This document shows, in pieces, positions 1 to 6,377 of a DNA stretch of 36,124 nt. Each line of letters begins with the position of its first letter. Position 1 is the first letter of the stretch. The position numbers and the translations under genes are program-made. Source of the DNA: Bacilli bacterium (GTDB lineage Bacteria; Bacillota; Bacilli; Paenibacillales; NBRC-103111); contig JAQBPR010000116.1 of assembly GCA_028287395.1 (NCBI GenBank), positions 1-36,124 on the forward strand, in the 5' to 3' direction. The notes beneath the pieces were generated by a model. The model was not told where the DNA came from, ran no database searches, and was given only the letters and a program-made list of their open reading frames with translations.

Positions 1-1
1 G

Positions 2-97
2 ATGCCTCCTGTCGGTGTGATTCGTGAACGTAGCGAACAGCTTCTTGGTATCGACATTTCCACCTTGATTGAGAAATTGGAGAAGGGCGAATTATAA
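2..97 (+). CDS. 3' end of an unidentified gene (partial)
   Basis: An open frame enters from the left edge and stops with TAA at 95-97. It gives about 31 residues with a charged C-terminus (ending EKLEKGEL). No motif is recognisable in this short tail. An in-frame ATG at base 2 is probably internal, since no ribosome site can be seen. The stop overlaps the end of the convergent small ORF 92-211, so at least one of the two may not be a real gene. Confidence 0.3.
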   Translation: MPPVGVIRERSEQLLGIDISTLIEKLEKGEL

Positions 98-211
98 GCC
101 CTTTTCCACTATAAAATCCGAATACCCTATATTTCTAATGGTACCCGACGGTAATCCTTGTTTTTTCTCAAAAGTACCTACTGTACAATCACTTCTTGTT
201 TTCCTTGTCAT
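92..211 (-). CDS. short conserved-looking protein, 39 aa
   Basis: ATG at 211 follows a good ribosome site (AAAAGGAGTG). The product is hydrophilic with an N-terminal pattern TRSD...VGTFEKK.GLPSGTIRN. From memory this resembles the start of small TRSD/VGT-type proteins seen in Bacillales genomes and phages, which normally continue with a second copy of the motif. Here the second half is absent and the tail is unrelated, so the gene may be truncated. Function unknown. Confidence 0.4.
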   Translation of the reverse strand: MTRKTRSDCTVGTFEKKQGLPSGTIRNIGYSDFIVEKGL

Positions 212-314
212 GCTATCACTCCTTTTTGGCTAATCCTATATTTTTCATTTCATATTGCTATAGATATTATCTTTTTCACAACTGTAATTCCAAATTAACA
301 TAATGTTCTTTTCA

Positions 315-491
315 CTACTTTTGCTTAAATAAGTCTGAAACGAGCCACCCTACAATCCCTGCAATTAGAAGAGCCAGTAAAACATTTGGAACTGACTTGC
401 CATTTTCTATATTACGAATTGTCTCCCTGCTAACATTAGCTTGTCTAGCTAGCTCTTCTTGAGATAAACCCTTTGCAACTCTTGCTTCCGC
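315..491 (-). pseudogene. XRE/Cro-type HTH regulator remnant
   Basis: The minus strand encodes 58 residues with a complete XRE helix-turn-helix: GLSQEELARQANVSRETI, then IENGKSVP and a C-terminal SDLF. Family members of this small type (about 65-70 residues) bind operator DNA as dimers. No ATG, GTG or TTG lies in frame between the domain and the next upstream stop, and the third-helix region (ALLIAGIVGW) departs from the usual pattern. I therefore call it a broken gene. It lies just left of the first repeat of the 16-bp array. Confidence 0.6.
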
Positions 492-516
492 TAAAACCGA
501 AGAAAAAGATGACCCA

Positions 517-557
517 TAAAAGCGCCCGCTCCAGCCTCTAAAAAAGGCTCAACGGGC
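517..557 (-). terminator. intrinsic terminator, minus strand
   Basis: On the minus strand GCCCG (553-557) pairs with CGGGC (524-528), and AGCC (546-549) with GGCT (533-536). GCG and a short run of four T follow. It lies directly after the stop of the fragment at 549-662, as expected for the end of a former minus-strand gene. Confidence 0.5.
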
Positions 558-662
558 ATCATCCTCTCCTAATCCAACCCTCATAATTTCAGCCTCTTTC
601 CAAGCCCCGTAAGGCTTCACGCCAAAAAAATTCGCCTTATTTGTGATATGGTTCAGCGTATC
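549..662 (-). pseudogene. C-terminal fragment of an unidentified gene
   Basis: A minus-strand frame of 37 codons ends at TGA 549-551 with ...KEAEIMRVGLGEDDAR. It has no start codon and is preceded by an in-frame stop. Its first part (LNHITNKANFFGVK) is encoded over the 16-bp repeat and matches frames read over two other repeat copies (MNRITSRTKFMGIK at about 3800-3842 and NDKFFGV at about 10479-10500). This suggests the repeat lies in the 3' part of a once intact target gene. The parent family is not recognised. Confidence 0.35.
639..654 (+). repeat. 16-bp att-like repeat, copy 1
   Basis: Sequence ATTTGTGATATGGTTC. It is the leftmost of four direct copies of AYTTRTGRTAYGGTTC in this window. 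Similarity with copies 3 and 4 continues on the left (614-638, CCAAAAAAATTCG) but not on the right. It bounds the AraC/GyrI module on the left and may be a hybrid attachment site. Confidence 0.5.
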
Positions 663-728
663 ACTCTAATTGAGGAGCTTGCAGTGGATCTGCTAATAAA
701 TAAAGTCTCTGATACCAACAATGATAGT

Positions 729-750
729 ACGTTTAATAGCTATTTAACGT
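729..750. promoter_or_regulatory. 22-bp near-perfect dyad, candidate operator
   Basis: ACGTT-T-AATAGCTATT-T-AACGT is self-complementary except for one T:T pair. It lies about 136 bp upstream of the AraC-family start at 886, in the AT-rich leader. A TGATAATAT stretch near 848-856 could be the -10 box of that gene. The dyad suits a dimeric regulator; which protein binds is unknown. Confidence 0.4.
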
Positions 751-885
751 CACAGATGACTAATAAAAAATGGTATGGAATGATAATTTAAGTGACTGTA
801 ATAATAATCGATAAATTCCATATAGAAAATATCGAGTGAAAAATAAATTTTGCTGATAATATGTATTTGTAAAGGAGGGAAATGA

Positions 886-1266
886 ATGTTACAAGAATTC
901 AATAAGTTAATGGACTACATTGAAACACATTTGACGGAAGAAATCTCTGGAAAAGACATATCAAAAATTGTAGGACTATCTGATTATCATTTTAAAAGGA
1001 TGTTTTCGTATATGGCTGGAATGTCATTAAATGAGTATATCAAAAATAGGAGATTATCAGTTGCAAATGTTGAACTAATTAACGGAGCAAAAGTGACAGA
1101 TATTGCCTATAAATATGGTTTTCAATCTATAGAAGGATTTTCAAGAGCCTTTCGTGAATGGAGTGGTTTTTTACCTTCACAAGTAACTAAAAACAAAATT
1201 TCAAAAATCATTTCCCAAATTTTCATTCTTTATAGATATAAGAGGAGGAATATCCATGGAATTTAA
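886..1266 (+). CDS. AraC-family regulator, DNA-binding part (frameshifted)
   Basis: The 126-residue product starts at ATG 886 after AAAGGAGGG. Residues 1-105 form a full AraC-type double HTH: DISKIVGLSDYHFKRMFSYM for the first HTH, and VTDIAYKYGFQSIEGFSRAF with a P in GFLPS for the second. In the usual family layout (Rob/YdeE type) the HTH is followed in the same chain by a GyrI-like ligand domain. Here the frame leaves homology after SQVTKNKISK and ends at 1266, inside the start of the GyrI ORF. Dropping one A from the A-run 1203-1207 would join both ORFs through a normal linker (KSFPKFSFFIDIRGGISMEF). It is a split gene by mutation, sequencing error or programmed slippage. Confidence 0.85.
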   Translation: MLQEFNKLMDYIETHLTEEISGKDISKIVGLSDYHFKRMFSYMAGMSLNEYIKNRRLSVANVELINGAKVTDIAYKYGFQSIEGFSRAFREWSGFLPSQVTKNKISKIISQIFILYRYKRRNIHGI

Positions 1267-1765
1267 AATTGAAAAGAAAGAGAAGTTTAATATAGTAGGT
1301 GTATCGAAAAGGGTGCCAATTCAATTCGAAGGTGTAAATAATGCTATTTCAGAGCTAGCCCAGTCAATTACCGAACAACAAAGAAATGAAATGCATCAAT
1401 TAGCTGATTTATATCCTCATCAAGTCTTGAATGCATCTTATGATTTTGACGATGGTTTCTTGGAAGAAAAAGGTTGCTTAACGCATATGATTGGTTTTGC
1501 AACTACAAAAGAAAATCCATTCGATGATTTAGAGCAACTTTCTATTGAAGAAAGTTTATGGGCAATTTTCCCTAATGAAGGACCATTTCCTGCTACGCTT
1601 CAAGAAACTACCGCAAAAATTTATTCTGAATGGTTGCCTTCTTCAGATTATGAAGTAGCAGATATACCTGGATTTTCTTTTACAAAGCACAATGGTACAT
1701 CGGAAAATGTATATAGCGAAATTTGGATGCCAGTAAAGAAAAAAGTTAGCAATAAACTGGGATGA
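1256..1765 (+). CDS. GyrI-like effector-binding domain protein
   Basis: 169 residues, ATG 1256 with its own ribosome site (AGAGGAGG, 8 bases upstream), overlapping the AraC ORF by 11 bases. The fold signature is that of GyrI/Rob C-terminal small-molecule-binding domains: FKIVGVSKRVPIQFEG-like start, a central LTHMIGFATTKENP, WAIFPNEGPFPATLQET, and EIWMPVKKK at the end. This is the ligand half of the split AraC-GyrI regulator. The retained ribosome site means it can be made as a separate polypeptide, translationally coupled to the HTH half. The ligand is unknown. Confidence 0.85.
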   Translation: MEFKIEKKEKFNIVGVSKRVPIQFEGVNNAISELAQSITEQQRNEMHQLADLYPHQVLNASYDFDDGFLEEKGCLTHMIGFATTKENPFDDLEQLSIEESLWAIFPNEGPFPATLQETTAKIYSEWLPSSDYEVADIPGFSFTKHNGTSENVYSEIWMPVKKKVSNKLG

Positions 1766-1810
1766 TTATTATAAAAGTGTTATTCCGTTAAAACTTCATT
1801 TACCATATTA

Positions 1811-1840
1811 GACCAGTCAGTAGATATTGACTGGTCTTTT
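1811..1840 (+). terminator. intrinsic terminator after AraC/GyrI
   Basis: A perfect 9-bp stem, GACCAGTCA (1811-1819) with TGACTGGTC (1828-1836), and an 8-base loop are followed by TTTTC. It lies 45 bases after the GyrI stop. Confidence 0.8.
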
Positions 1841-1943
1841 CAATTTGATAAAAAAACAATACTTACCGCTAACAAAGCCTTTTTATATACTAGTAGTGAA
1901 GTCTTTAGAATCTATGTTTACTTCCACTCTCCGCTTTACCACT

Positions 1944-1959
1944 ATTTGTGATACGGTTC
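1944..1959 (+). repeat. 16-bp att-like repeat, copy 2
   Basis: Sequence ATTTGTGATACGGTTC, same orientation as copy 1. Its right flank (TCCGCG) resembles copy 4 (CCCGCG), whereas its left flank differs from copies 1, 3 and 4. It lies between the AraC/GyrI module and the TetR/SDR module. Confidence 0.5.
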
Positions 1960-1988
1960 TCCGCGTTGTCTGTAACGGCAAGTTTTTA

Positions 1989-2011
1989 GGCCATCCTTTT
2001 GCTGGATGGCC
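1989..2011. repeat. inverted repeat, 8-bp arms
   Basis: GGCCATCC (1989-1996) and GGATGGCC (2004-2011) are perfect arms around TTTTGCT. It lies 60 bases beyond the TetR stop on the minus strand. Neither strand shows a proper T-run after the stem, so it is at best a weak terminator. The rest of the 1766-2070 gap holds only the terminator at 1811 and repeat copy 2. Confidence 0.4.
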
Positions 2012-2070
2012 CTTTCATCATGGCCAATTCGTGGGGGGCATTTCTTTCTGCAAGCAAAAGGTCGCCTTCC

Positions 2071-2748
2071 TTATTCCATTTCATTTGGAGATGTTAACGG
2101 ATTTTTGAGGGCAGGGAGTAGGACGCCGTCGATTAGTGAAGTGTAGAAGTGCTTGTCGAATGTTTTGCGCTGTACGAGTCCGCGATAAGAAGCCATTGAA
2201 GTAATAACCTGGCAAGCCATTTCAATGTCCGCGCGGGTGGAGATTTCACCGCGGCCGACGGCCCGGTGCATGAGCTCACGATTCACTACAGCCCACGGTT
2301 CGAAAATTTCTCCGTTAATTGATTCCGAATTCTGCGAAAAAAAGGAGCCCAGGCCTGCGAGTACTCGAAGTTTGCGTTCACCTTCTTCGAGCGATTGCGG
2401 CTTCAATAGCGCAAGCAGATCATTGCGCAAGGTTCCCGTATCGGGCAAGAGGTCAAGCTCAAGATGATTTCGATTCATCCAGGTTAAGGCATCTCGGACT
2501 AGCTCTGCCTTGGAGGACCAGCGGCGATACACCGTCGCCTTTCCGGCCTTCGCTCTAGCTGCGACCATGTCCATTGTCATTCCATCGAAACCGGCTTCGG
2601 CGAGGATGTCGATTGTCGCTTCCAGGATTTTAGCATCCCGCGTGTGATCTCGTTTTCGGCCTAATGTTTTCTCTGGCTTTTCCGCTACTTCGTCAGCTAA
2701 TTTGGACCCGACTGACTCTTCACTTTTCATTTTATTCATTAAATTCAA
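2071..2748 (-). CDS. TetR/AcrR-family repressor
   Basis: 225 residues with ATG at 2748 after AGAGGG. A charged N-terminal extension (about 35 residues) precedes the TetR HTH at about 38-85: ILEATIDILAEAGFDGMTMD, then AAR.KAGKATVYRRWSSKAELV. The C-terminal half is helical and fits the ligand/dimer domain of the AcrR C-terminal type (SMASYRGLVQRK). It is divergent from the SDR gene with a 106-bp shared promoter region, so it most likely represses that gene and itself, with induction by a small molecule. G+C is clearly higher than in the AraC module, which suggests separate acquisition. Ligand unknown. Confidence 0.9.
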   Translation of the reverse strand: MNLMNKMKSEESVGSKLADEVAEKPEKTLGRKRDHTRDAKILEATIDILAEAGFDGMTMDMVAARAKAGKATVYRRWSSKAELVRDALTWMNRNHLELDLLPDTGTLRNDLLALLKPQSLEEGERKLRVLAGLGSFFSQNSESINGEIFEPWAVVNRELMHRAVGRGEISTRADIEMACQVITSMASYRGLVQRKTFDKHFYTSLIDGVLLPALKNPLTSPNEME

Positions 2749-2762
2749 CCCTCTTTTTCGAT

Positions 2763-2809
2763 ACTAATTAGTTTCGGAACTTGACAGTTTCGTATTGCGG
2801 TGCTTTAAT
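2763..2809 (+). promoter_or_regulatory. SDR promoter with overlapping operator candidates
   Basis: TTGACA (2781-2786), a 17-base spacer and TTTAAT (2804-2809) form a strong sigma-A-type promoter for the SDR gene. ACTAATTAGT (2763-2772) is a perfect palindrome just upstream. GGAACTTGACAGTTTC spans the -35 box as an imperfect dyad. Either is a plausible TetR-family binding site; the overlap with the -35 box fits repression. Confidence 0.6.
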
Positions 2810-2854
2810 TTAAGTATCCCACAAAGAACAGGGAATTTAAAGGAGGAGTATACC

Positions 2855-3682
2855 ATGGATAAAAAAGTTTGGTTCATCACGGGAGCCTCTCGCGGTTTAG
2901 GACGCATATGGGCAGAAGCCGCGCTCACGCGTGGCGATAAAGTTGCAGCTACCGCCCGCAAATTGGAGGACGTTGCCGATTTGAAGGAACGTTTCGGAGA
3001 TCTCGTTCTTCCCATGGCACTCGACGTAACGGATGCTGAGCAGGTCCGCCAAGTCGTTCAGCGGGCTCATGCCCATTTCGGCAAGTTGGACGTTGTCCTC
3101 AACAATGCCGGTTATACTTTGGTCGGAATGGTCGAGGAGGCAAGCGAAGCCGATGTCCGCGCTCTGTTTGATGCGAACTACTTTGGTTATCTTCGAGTCA
3201 TCCAAGCCGCCTTGCCATTGCTGAGGAAGCAGGGTAGCGGGCATTTGCTCAGCGTTTCAAGCTCCCTTGGGATCGAGGCAAGGCCGCTCATCGGTTTCTA
3301 TTGCTCCTCCAAATGGGCGGTCGAAGGACTCCACGAAAGTCTGGCGCAAGAGGTCAAGGACTTTGGGATTAAGGTGACGCTGCTCGAACCCGGTGCCTAT
3401 GCGACCGAGTTTGGCGCTTCAGGTAAGCGAGTACCGGAAATGGACGTCTATGCCGATGTACGGAAGCAGGTGTTCACGCGTCTATCAAGCGAAAAACGCG
3501 GCAACCCTCAAGCGACTGCAGAAGCCGTTCTCAAGATCGTGGACGCAGCGGAACCCCCACTACGATTTGCGCTCGGCTCGGAAGTCTTACCTATGGCGCG
3601 CGGCATCTATGCTGACCGTCTAGCCACCTGGGAAGCCTGGGAGAATGTCTCGAATGCAGCGCAAGGCAACTCTATGCAATAA
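2855..3682 (+). CDS. short-chain dehydrogenase/reductase (SDR)
   Basis: 275 residues from ATG 2855, placed 8 bases after AAAGGAGGAG; in-frame codons further upstream lack a ribosome site. Classical SDR motifs are present: TGASRGLG at 9-16 for the NAD(P) Rossmann loop, NNAG at 83-86, a Ser at about 136, and YxxxK at Tyr149/Lys153 (YCSSK). The enzyme should oxidise or reduce a carbonyl or alcohol substrate in the cytoplasm with NAD(P). The substrate is not predictable. It is controlled from the strong promoter facing the TetR gene, a common two-gene detoxification arrangement. The higher G+C matches the TetR gene. Confidence 0.92.
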   Translation: MDKKVWFITGASRGLGRIWAEAALTRGDKVAATARKLEDVADLKERFGDLVLPMALDVTDAEQVRQVVQRAHAHFGKLDVVLNNAGYTLVGMVEEASEADVRALFDANYFGYLRVIQAALPLLRKQGSGHLLSVSSSLGIEARPLIGFYCSSKWAVEGLHESLAQEVKDFGIKVTLLEPGAYATEFGASGKRVPEMDVYADVRKQVFTRLSSEKRGNPQATAEAVLKIVDAAEPPLRFALGSEVLPMARGIYADRLATWEAWENVSNAAQGNSMQ

Positions 3683-3763
3683 GCCGTTGCAATTGGCTGG
3701 AGCGGACGTCAACATCACTTAGCAGAATATATATCAGATAACCAACCGGCTTTCTATTTTAGC

Positions 3764-3802
3764 AAGGAACCTCTCCGACTTTTTCGAAGAGGTTCCTTTT
3801 TA
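3764..3802 (+). terminator. intrinsic terminator after SDR
   Basis: An 11-bp perfect stem, AAGGAACCTCT (3764-3774) with AGAGGTTCCTT (3788-3798), is followed by a T-run. It ends the SDR transcript about 80 bases after its stop. Confidence 0.85.
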
Positions 3803-3821
3803 TACCCATAAATTTCGTCCT

Positions 3822-3837
3822 ACTTGTGATACGGTTC
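3822..3837 (+). repeat. 16-bp att-like repeat, copy 3 (left end of recombinase island)
   Basis: Sequence ACTTGTGATACGGTTC. Similarity to copies 1 and 4 extends about 20 bases leftward (CCATAAATTTCGTCCT). G+C rises to the right from about 4000, and the serine recombinase gene lies at the other end next to copy 4. This makes it the best candidate for the left attachment site of the island. Confidence 0.55.
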
Positions 3838-3953
3838 ATCCCTCACTTGTTATTGATAGGTTTATAAAAATCAAAGTAATAATCAAAATTATTGGCTAAA
3901 TACCGAATTTAGTAAAATTTCATAGATATATTATATTCGTGAAATAGTACTTT

Positions 3954-3982
3954 GACCCCTTTTTCGAGGGGTCATTTTCATT
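3954..3982 (+). terminator. terminator-like hairpin just upstream of the first island gene
   Basis: GACCCCT (3954-3960) pairs with AGGGGTC (3967-3973), followed by ATTTTCATTTT. It sits only 11 bases before the ribosome site of the 4001 gene. It either stops read-through from outside or attenuates a promoter in the AT-rich stretch 3840-3950. The remainder of the 3683-4000 gap holds the SDR terminator and repeat copy 3. Confidence 0.6.
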
Positions 3983-4000
3983 TTGAGGAGGGACAAGAGA

Positions 4001-4405
4001 ATGAGGATCATCAAGGCACAGCAGGATTTTGACATCCTGCGCCGCACTGGGGTGCTTCCGGTGGCACTCCTCGATCAGGTTGAGGACTACTTCAATCAAC
4101 TAAGGGTAGAACAGGAGGACGAAGATAGTAGCGTGTTTCGCTTGAACGAGCGCGGCTACATCCTTGTTCTGGAAGCAGGAGACAACATCCGTGACCTCGG
4201 CAACGTCGGGCTGAACCGCGAAAACGGTGGACTGCTGGGCAATTGCCCCGAGTACGTCGAACTGCTCGACATAGGCGAAGGACTTCAGGCGTACAAAATC
4301 GCGGTGCTGTACGACAACGACTACATGATGACGTTCTTCACGCAGGCCGGAGCGCACGGCGAGGAGGTGGAACAATGGCTGAAAGACCAAGTGGAAAGAA
4401 ACTGA
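4001..4405 (+). CDS. hypothetical island protein, 134 aa
   Basis: Start ATG 4001 is chosen because GAGGAGGG lies 10 bases upstream; an earlier in-frame TTG at 3983 precedes that site. The product is acidic with no membrane segment. It is mixed alpha/beta, with a central YILVLEAGDNIRDLG stretch and a C-terminal helix. I do not recognise the family. The stop lies inside the next gene (31-base overlap with ATG 4375), so it is the first gene of a tightly coupled operon 4001-5174. Confidence 0.7.
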   Translation: MRIIKAQQDFDILRRTGVLPVALLDQVEDYFNQLRVEQEDEDSSVFRLNERGYILVLEAGDNIRDLGNVGLNRENGGLLGNCPEYVELLDIGEGLQAYKIAVLYDNDYMMTFFTQAGAHGEEVEQWLKDQVERN

Positions 4406-4917
4406 CGGCAAACGAACTGGTTCTCAAGAAGCTGAAAGAAACGTTCGAGCGGAACGGAAACGTCGCCGTCGACAGCAGCGGGACAAATGTCTGGGTCATG
4501 CTCATCGCAGCGGAACCTATCTTCGACCTTCTTGCAGAGAACCTTCCGTACCCACTGTCTGGCCAAAAGCCGACACACCGCGTCCGCGTTGTCCTGCGAA
4601 CCACTGATGCCCAATCGGGTACGAACCCGTACGTTGACGGCTCTGACTTTTTCCTCGCCGTTGACGAGCTGCAACAGACGGCGGACTTTGTTTGGGAAGA
4701 CGAAAGCTTCGGGGATGACCCTCTTTTTCACGGCGGGGACGTTGCCAGTGCCGTCCTTTGGGCGAAGGAACTGGGCGAGCCGTTTCACGTCCAGTACAAT
4801 AATCCGTTTCTGGACAAGGAGCAAAGAAAGGCCCTGAACGGGCACGACCAGGACGACTACTCCGAACCGACTGGACGAAGAGAACAAGTTCAAACCAAAG
4901 AGGAGGACGAAACATGA
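4375..4917 (+). CDS. hypothetical island protein, 180 aa
   Basis: Start ATG 4375 follows GAGGAGGTGG, giving 180 residues; longer readings would lie inside the previous gene. The N-terminus is basic and helical (LVLKKLKETFERNG). The middle is acidic, with RVRVVLRTTDAQSG and a DFFLAVDELQQTADFVWED segment, and the tail is very hydrophilic. No known domain is recognised. The stop overlaps the next start as ATGA (4914-4917), so the two genes are translationally coupled. Confidence 0.7.
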   Translation: MAERPSGKKLTANELVLKKLKETFERNGNVAVDSSGTNVWVMLIAAEPIFDLLAENLPYPLSGQKPTHRVRVVLRTTDAQSGTNPYVDGSDFFLAVDELQQTADFVWEDESFGDDPLFHGGDVASAVLWAKELGEPFHVQYNNPFLDKEQRKALNGHDQDDYSEPTGRREQVQTKEEDET

Positions 4918-5174
4918 CTTTGACCGAAACGCACGAAAAGTACGAGCAACTCGTCGAGGAGGAAGACCGCGCCATCCAGCAGCTGGAAGTCTGCGAGCTG
5001 GCAAAAAGCGCGATGTTTGACACGTTTTTCAGAAGCGAACAGGAACCCGACCAAGCCACCATGGAAGAAATCCTCAAGGCAATCCACGCCATCGACCAGC
5101 GGCTGCAGGCCGAACTGCTGAACCTCAGGCTGGTGAAAAACACGCTTGCCCGCAAAATGAAAAAACACACCTGA
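4914..5174 (+). CDS. small coiled-coil protein, 86 aa
   Basis: ATG 4914 shares the ATGA overlap with the upstream stop, and AGAGGAGGACG lies upstream. The product is almost wholly helical with heptad-like spacing of Leu/Ile/Ala. It runs from THEKYEQLVEEEDRAIQQLE to RLQAELLNLRLVKNTLARK and ends in a basic MKKHT. It may oligomerise or pair with the 180-aa neighbour. No family is recognised. It is the last gene of the 4001-5174 operon and is followed by a long non-coding stretch. Confidence 0.65.
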   Translation: MTLTETHEKYEQLVEEEDRAIQQLEVCELAKSAMFDTFFRSEQEPDQATMEEILKAIHAIDQRLQAELLNLRLVKNTLARKMKKHT

Positions 5175-5588
5175 CTCCCTGCACTTGCCCCGAAAACAAC
5201 CGTCCTCCTGCCCTTTCCAAGCCTCACAAGGATTTTCAGCCGTCCTTCTGCCGCCCTGTGCTGCCCTTTCAGCAGAGCAGAGCGCGGGTGCTAGGAATCT
5301 AGAAACTCTTTTCAACCTCAAATTTTGTTTCAACCCTTCTGAAAGTTTTCCCTCCAGAAGCTGCCCTCCCTGTTTGTCCAGTCCGTCCAAGGAACTTCCG
5401 CTTCCCTTGTACCGCCCTAGCTGCCTATTTCCCTTCCGTGTGGAAGTGCGGCACAGGGCGGGTGCAGGGCGGCATCGTCTCTGCCGGAAACCCTTGTGGC
5501 ACAAGGAGTTGGATCAACAGGGCGACAGGGCAGCTGAAACGATCAATCCGCTCCAGCAACACACCCTGAAAAAACAAAGGAGAATGAA
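5175..5588. other. non-coding GGGCG/CCGCCC-rich region, candidate replication or control locus
   Basis: No convincing gene lies in these 414 bases. They contain CAGGGCG at 5454, 5465 and 5517, CCGCCCT near 5249 and 5412, and GTGCGGCACAGGGCG at 5446-5460. Segments recur in the other island gap at 8211-8390. Examples are GCCCT..CCAAG..TCACAAGGA (5210-5234 and 8233-8254) and AGTGCGGC.CAGGGCG (5445 and 8314). Repeats on both sides of a P4-type helicase gene fit an origin with iterons, but a shared regulatory region is also possible. Confidence 0.45.
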
Positions 5589-6206
5589 ATGAACCACGAT
5601 CAACAAGCCACCTTGAAGCTGCTGAACTGGGCCTACGAGAAGGCCGTCTGCGGCTTCGCAAAGACAAAGTCCGCGCAAGAACTTGCCGACGAGTACCTGC
5701 GAAGAGAAGGAACACTTGAAGAGAAGATCGATGCCTTGATTCGAAGCCAAACTGCGAAAAGCGCCGTTTCCGGCTTTCTGACTGGCTTGGGCGGCCTCCC
5801 CACTCTACCTTTCAGTGTTCCAGCCAGCATCCTAAGCTCACTGTGCATCCAACTCCGCCTAGTCTCAGCAATCGCTTGCATGTGCAGGTACGACATCAAC
5901 CGCGACGAAGTCAAGATGCTGGCGTTCGCCTGCTTGTGCGGAAACGGAGCGAAAGACATCTTGACAAAAGCTGGCCTGAATCTCGGAGCAAAGCTAACCG
6001 AACGTGTGCTTTCCCAATTGTCACGCGAGGCACTCAAACAGGTAAACGCTGCCGTTGGGGTAAAATTGCTGGCCAAGTTCGGGCAATCAGTTGCAGCAAA
6101 CATGGCAAAAGTCATTCCACTTCTCGGTGGTTTCGTCAGTGCCGCCTTTGACGCTGGGGGCACACTCGCAGTTGGAAAAGCTGCTGTTAAGATCTTTTGT
6201 CACTAG
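5589..6206 (+). CDS. EcsC-family protein
   Basis: 205 residues, ATG 5589 after AAAGGAGA. The pattern fits the EcsC family: an N-terminal helical region, then SAVSGFLTGLGGLPTLPFSVPA with a membrane-type amphipathic segment. Next come a polar ACMCRYDINRDEV loop, a Cys-rich LAFACLCGNGAKDI helix, and a glycine/alanine-rich hydrophobic end (AKVIPLLGGFVSAAFDAGGT). B. subtilis EcsC is associated with an ABC transporter, but its biochemical role is unclear, and family members occur alone in mobile DNA. It is probably membrane-associated. It lies between the candidate origin region and the helicase gene. Confidence 0.75.
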   Translation: MNHDQQATLKLLNWAYEKAVCGFAKTKSAQELADEYLRREGTLEEKIDALIRSQTAKSAVSGFLTGLGGLPTLPFSVPASILSSLCIQLRLVSAIACMCRYDINRDEVKMLAFACLCGNGAKDILTKAGLNLGAKLTERVLSQLSREALKQVNAAVGVKLLAKFGQSVAANMAKVIPLLGGFVSAAFDAGGTLAVGKAAVKIFCH

Positions 6207-6377
6207 CAAATCGCCAAATAGTCAAAAAACCTCGAAAATAACCAAATTCCCCGATTTCAGTTTTTTCAGAAAAACCGTTCTCTCAATTACGCCCGAAAAC
6301 ATAGGCAAAGCCAAAATGACCTGCCTCCCTCTTCCTGATACAATGAGGGAAATCTCTCAAAAAAGGAAGTGGGTCAG

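Noticed and set aside
648-791. Plus-strand open frame of about 47 codons across repeat copy 1
   Set aside because: No ribosome site or motif; it runs through the 22-bp dyad and is better explained as regulatory DNA.
1827-2108. Plus-strand open frame of 93 codons after the AraC/GyrI module
   Set aside because: It starts inside a terminator, crosses repeat copy 2 and an inverted repeat, has no ribosome site and overlaps the TetR end.
4321-5504. Long minus-strand open frames opposite the 4001-5174 operon
   Set aside because: They are shadows of genes with good ribosome sites and coupled starts on the plus strand; high G+C keeps antisense frames open.
5175-5588. CRISPR-like array in the island gap
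   Set aside because: The repeats are short, unequal in spacing and imperfect; no regular repeat-spacer structure or cas gene.
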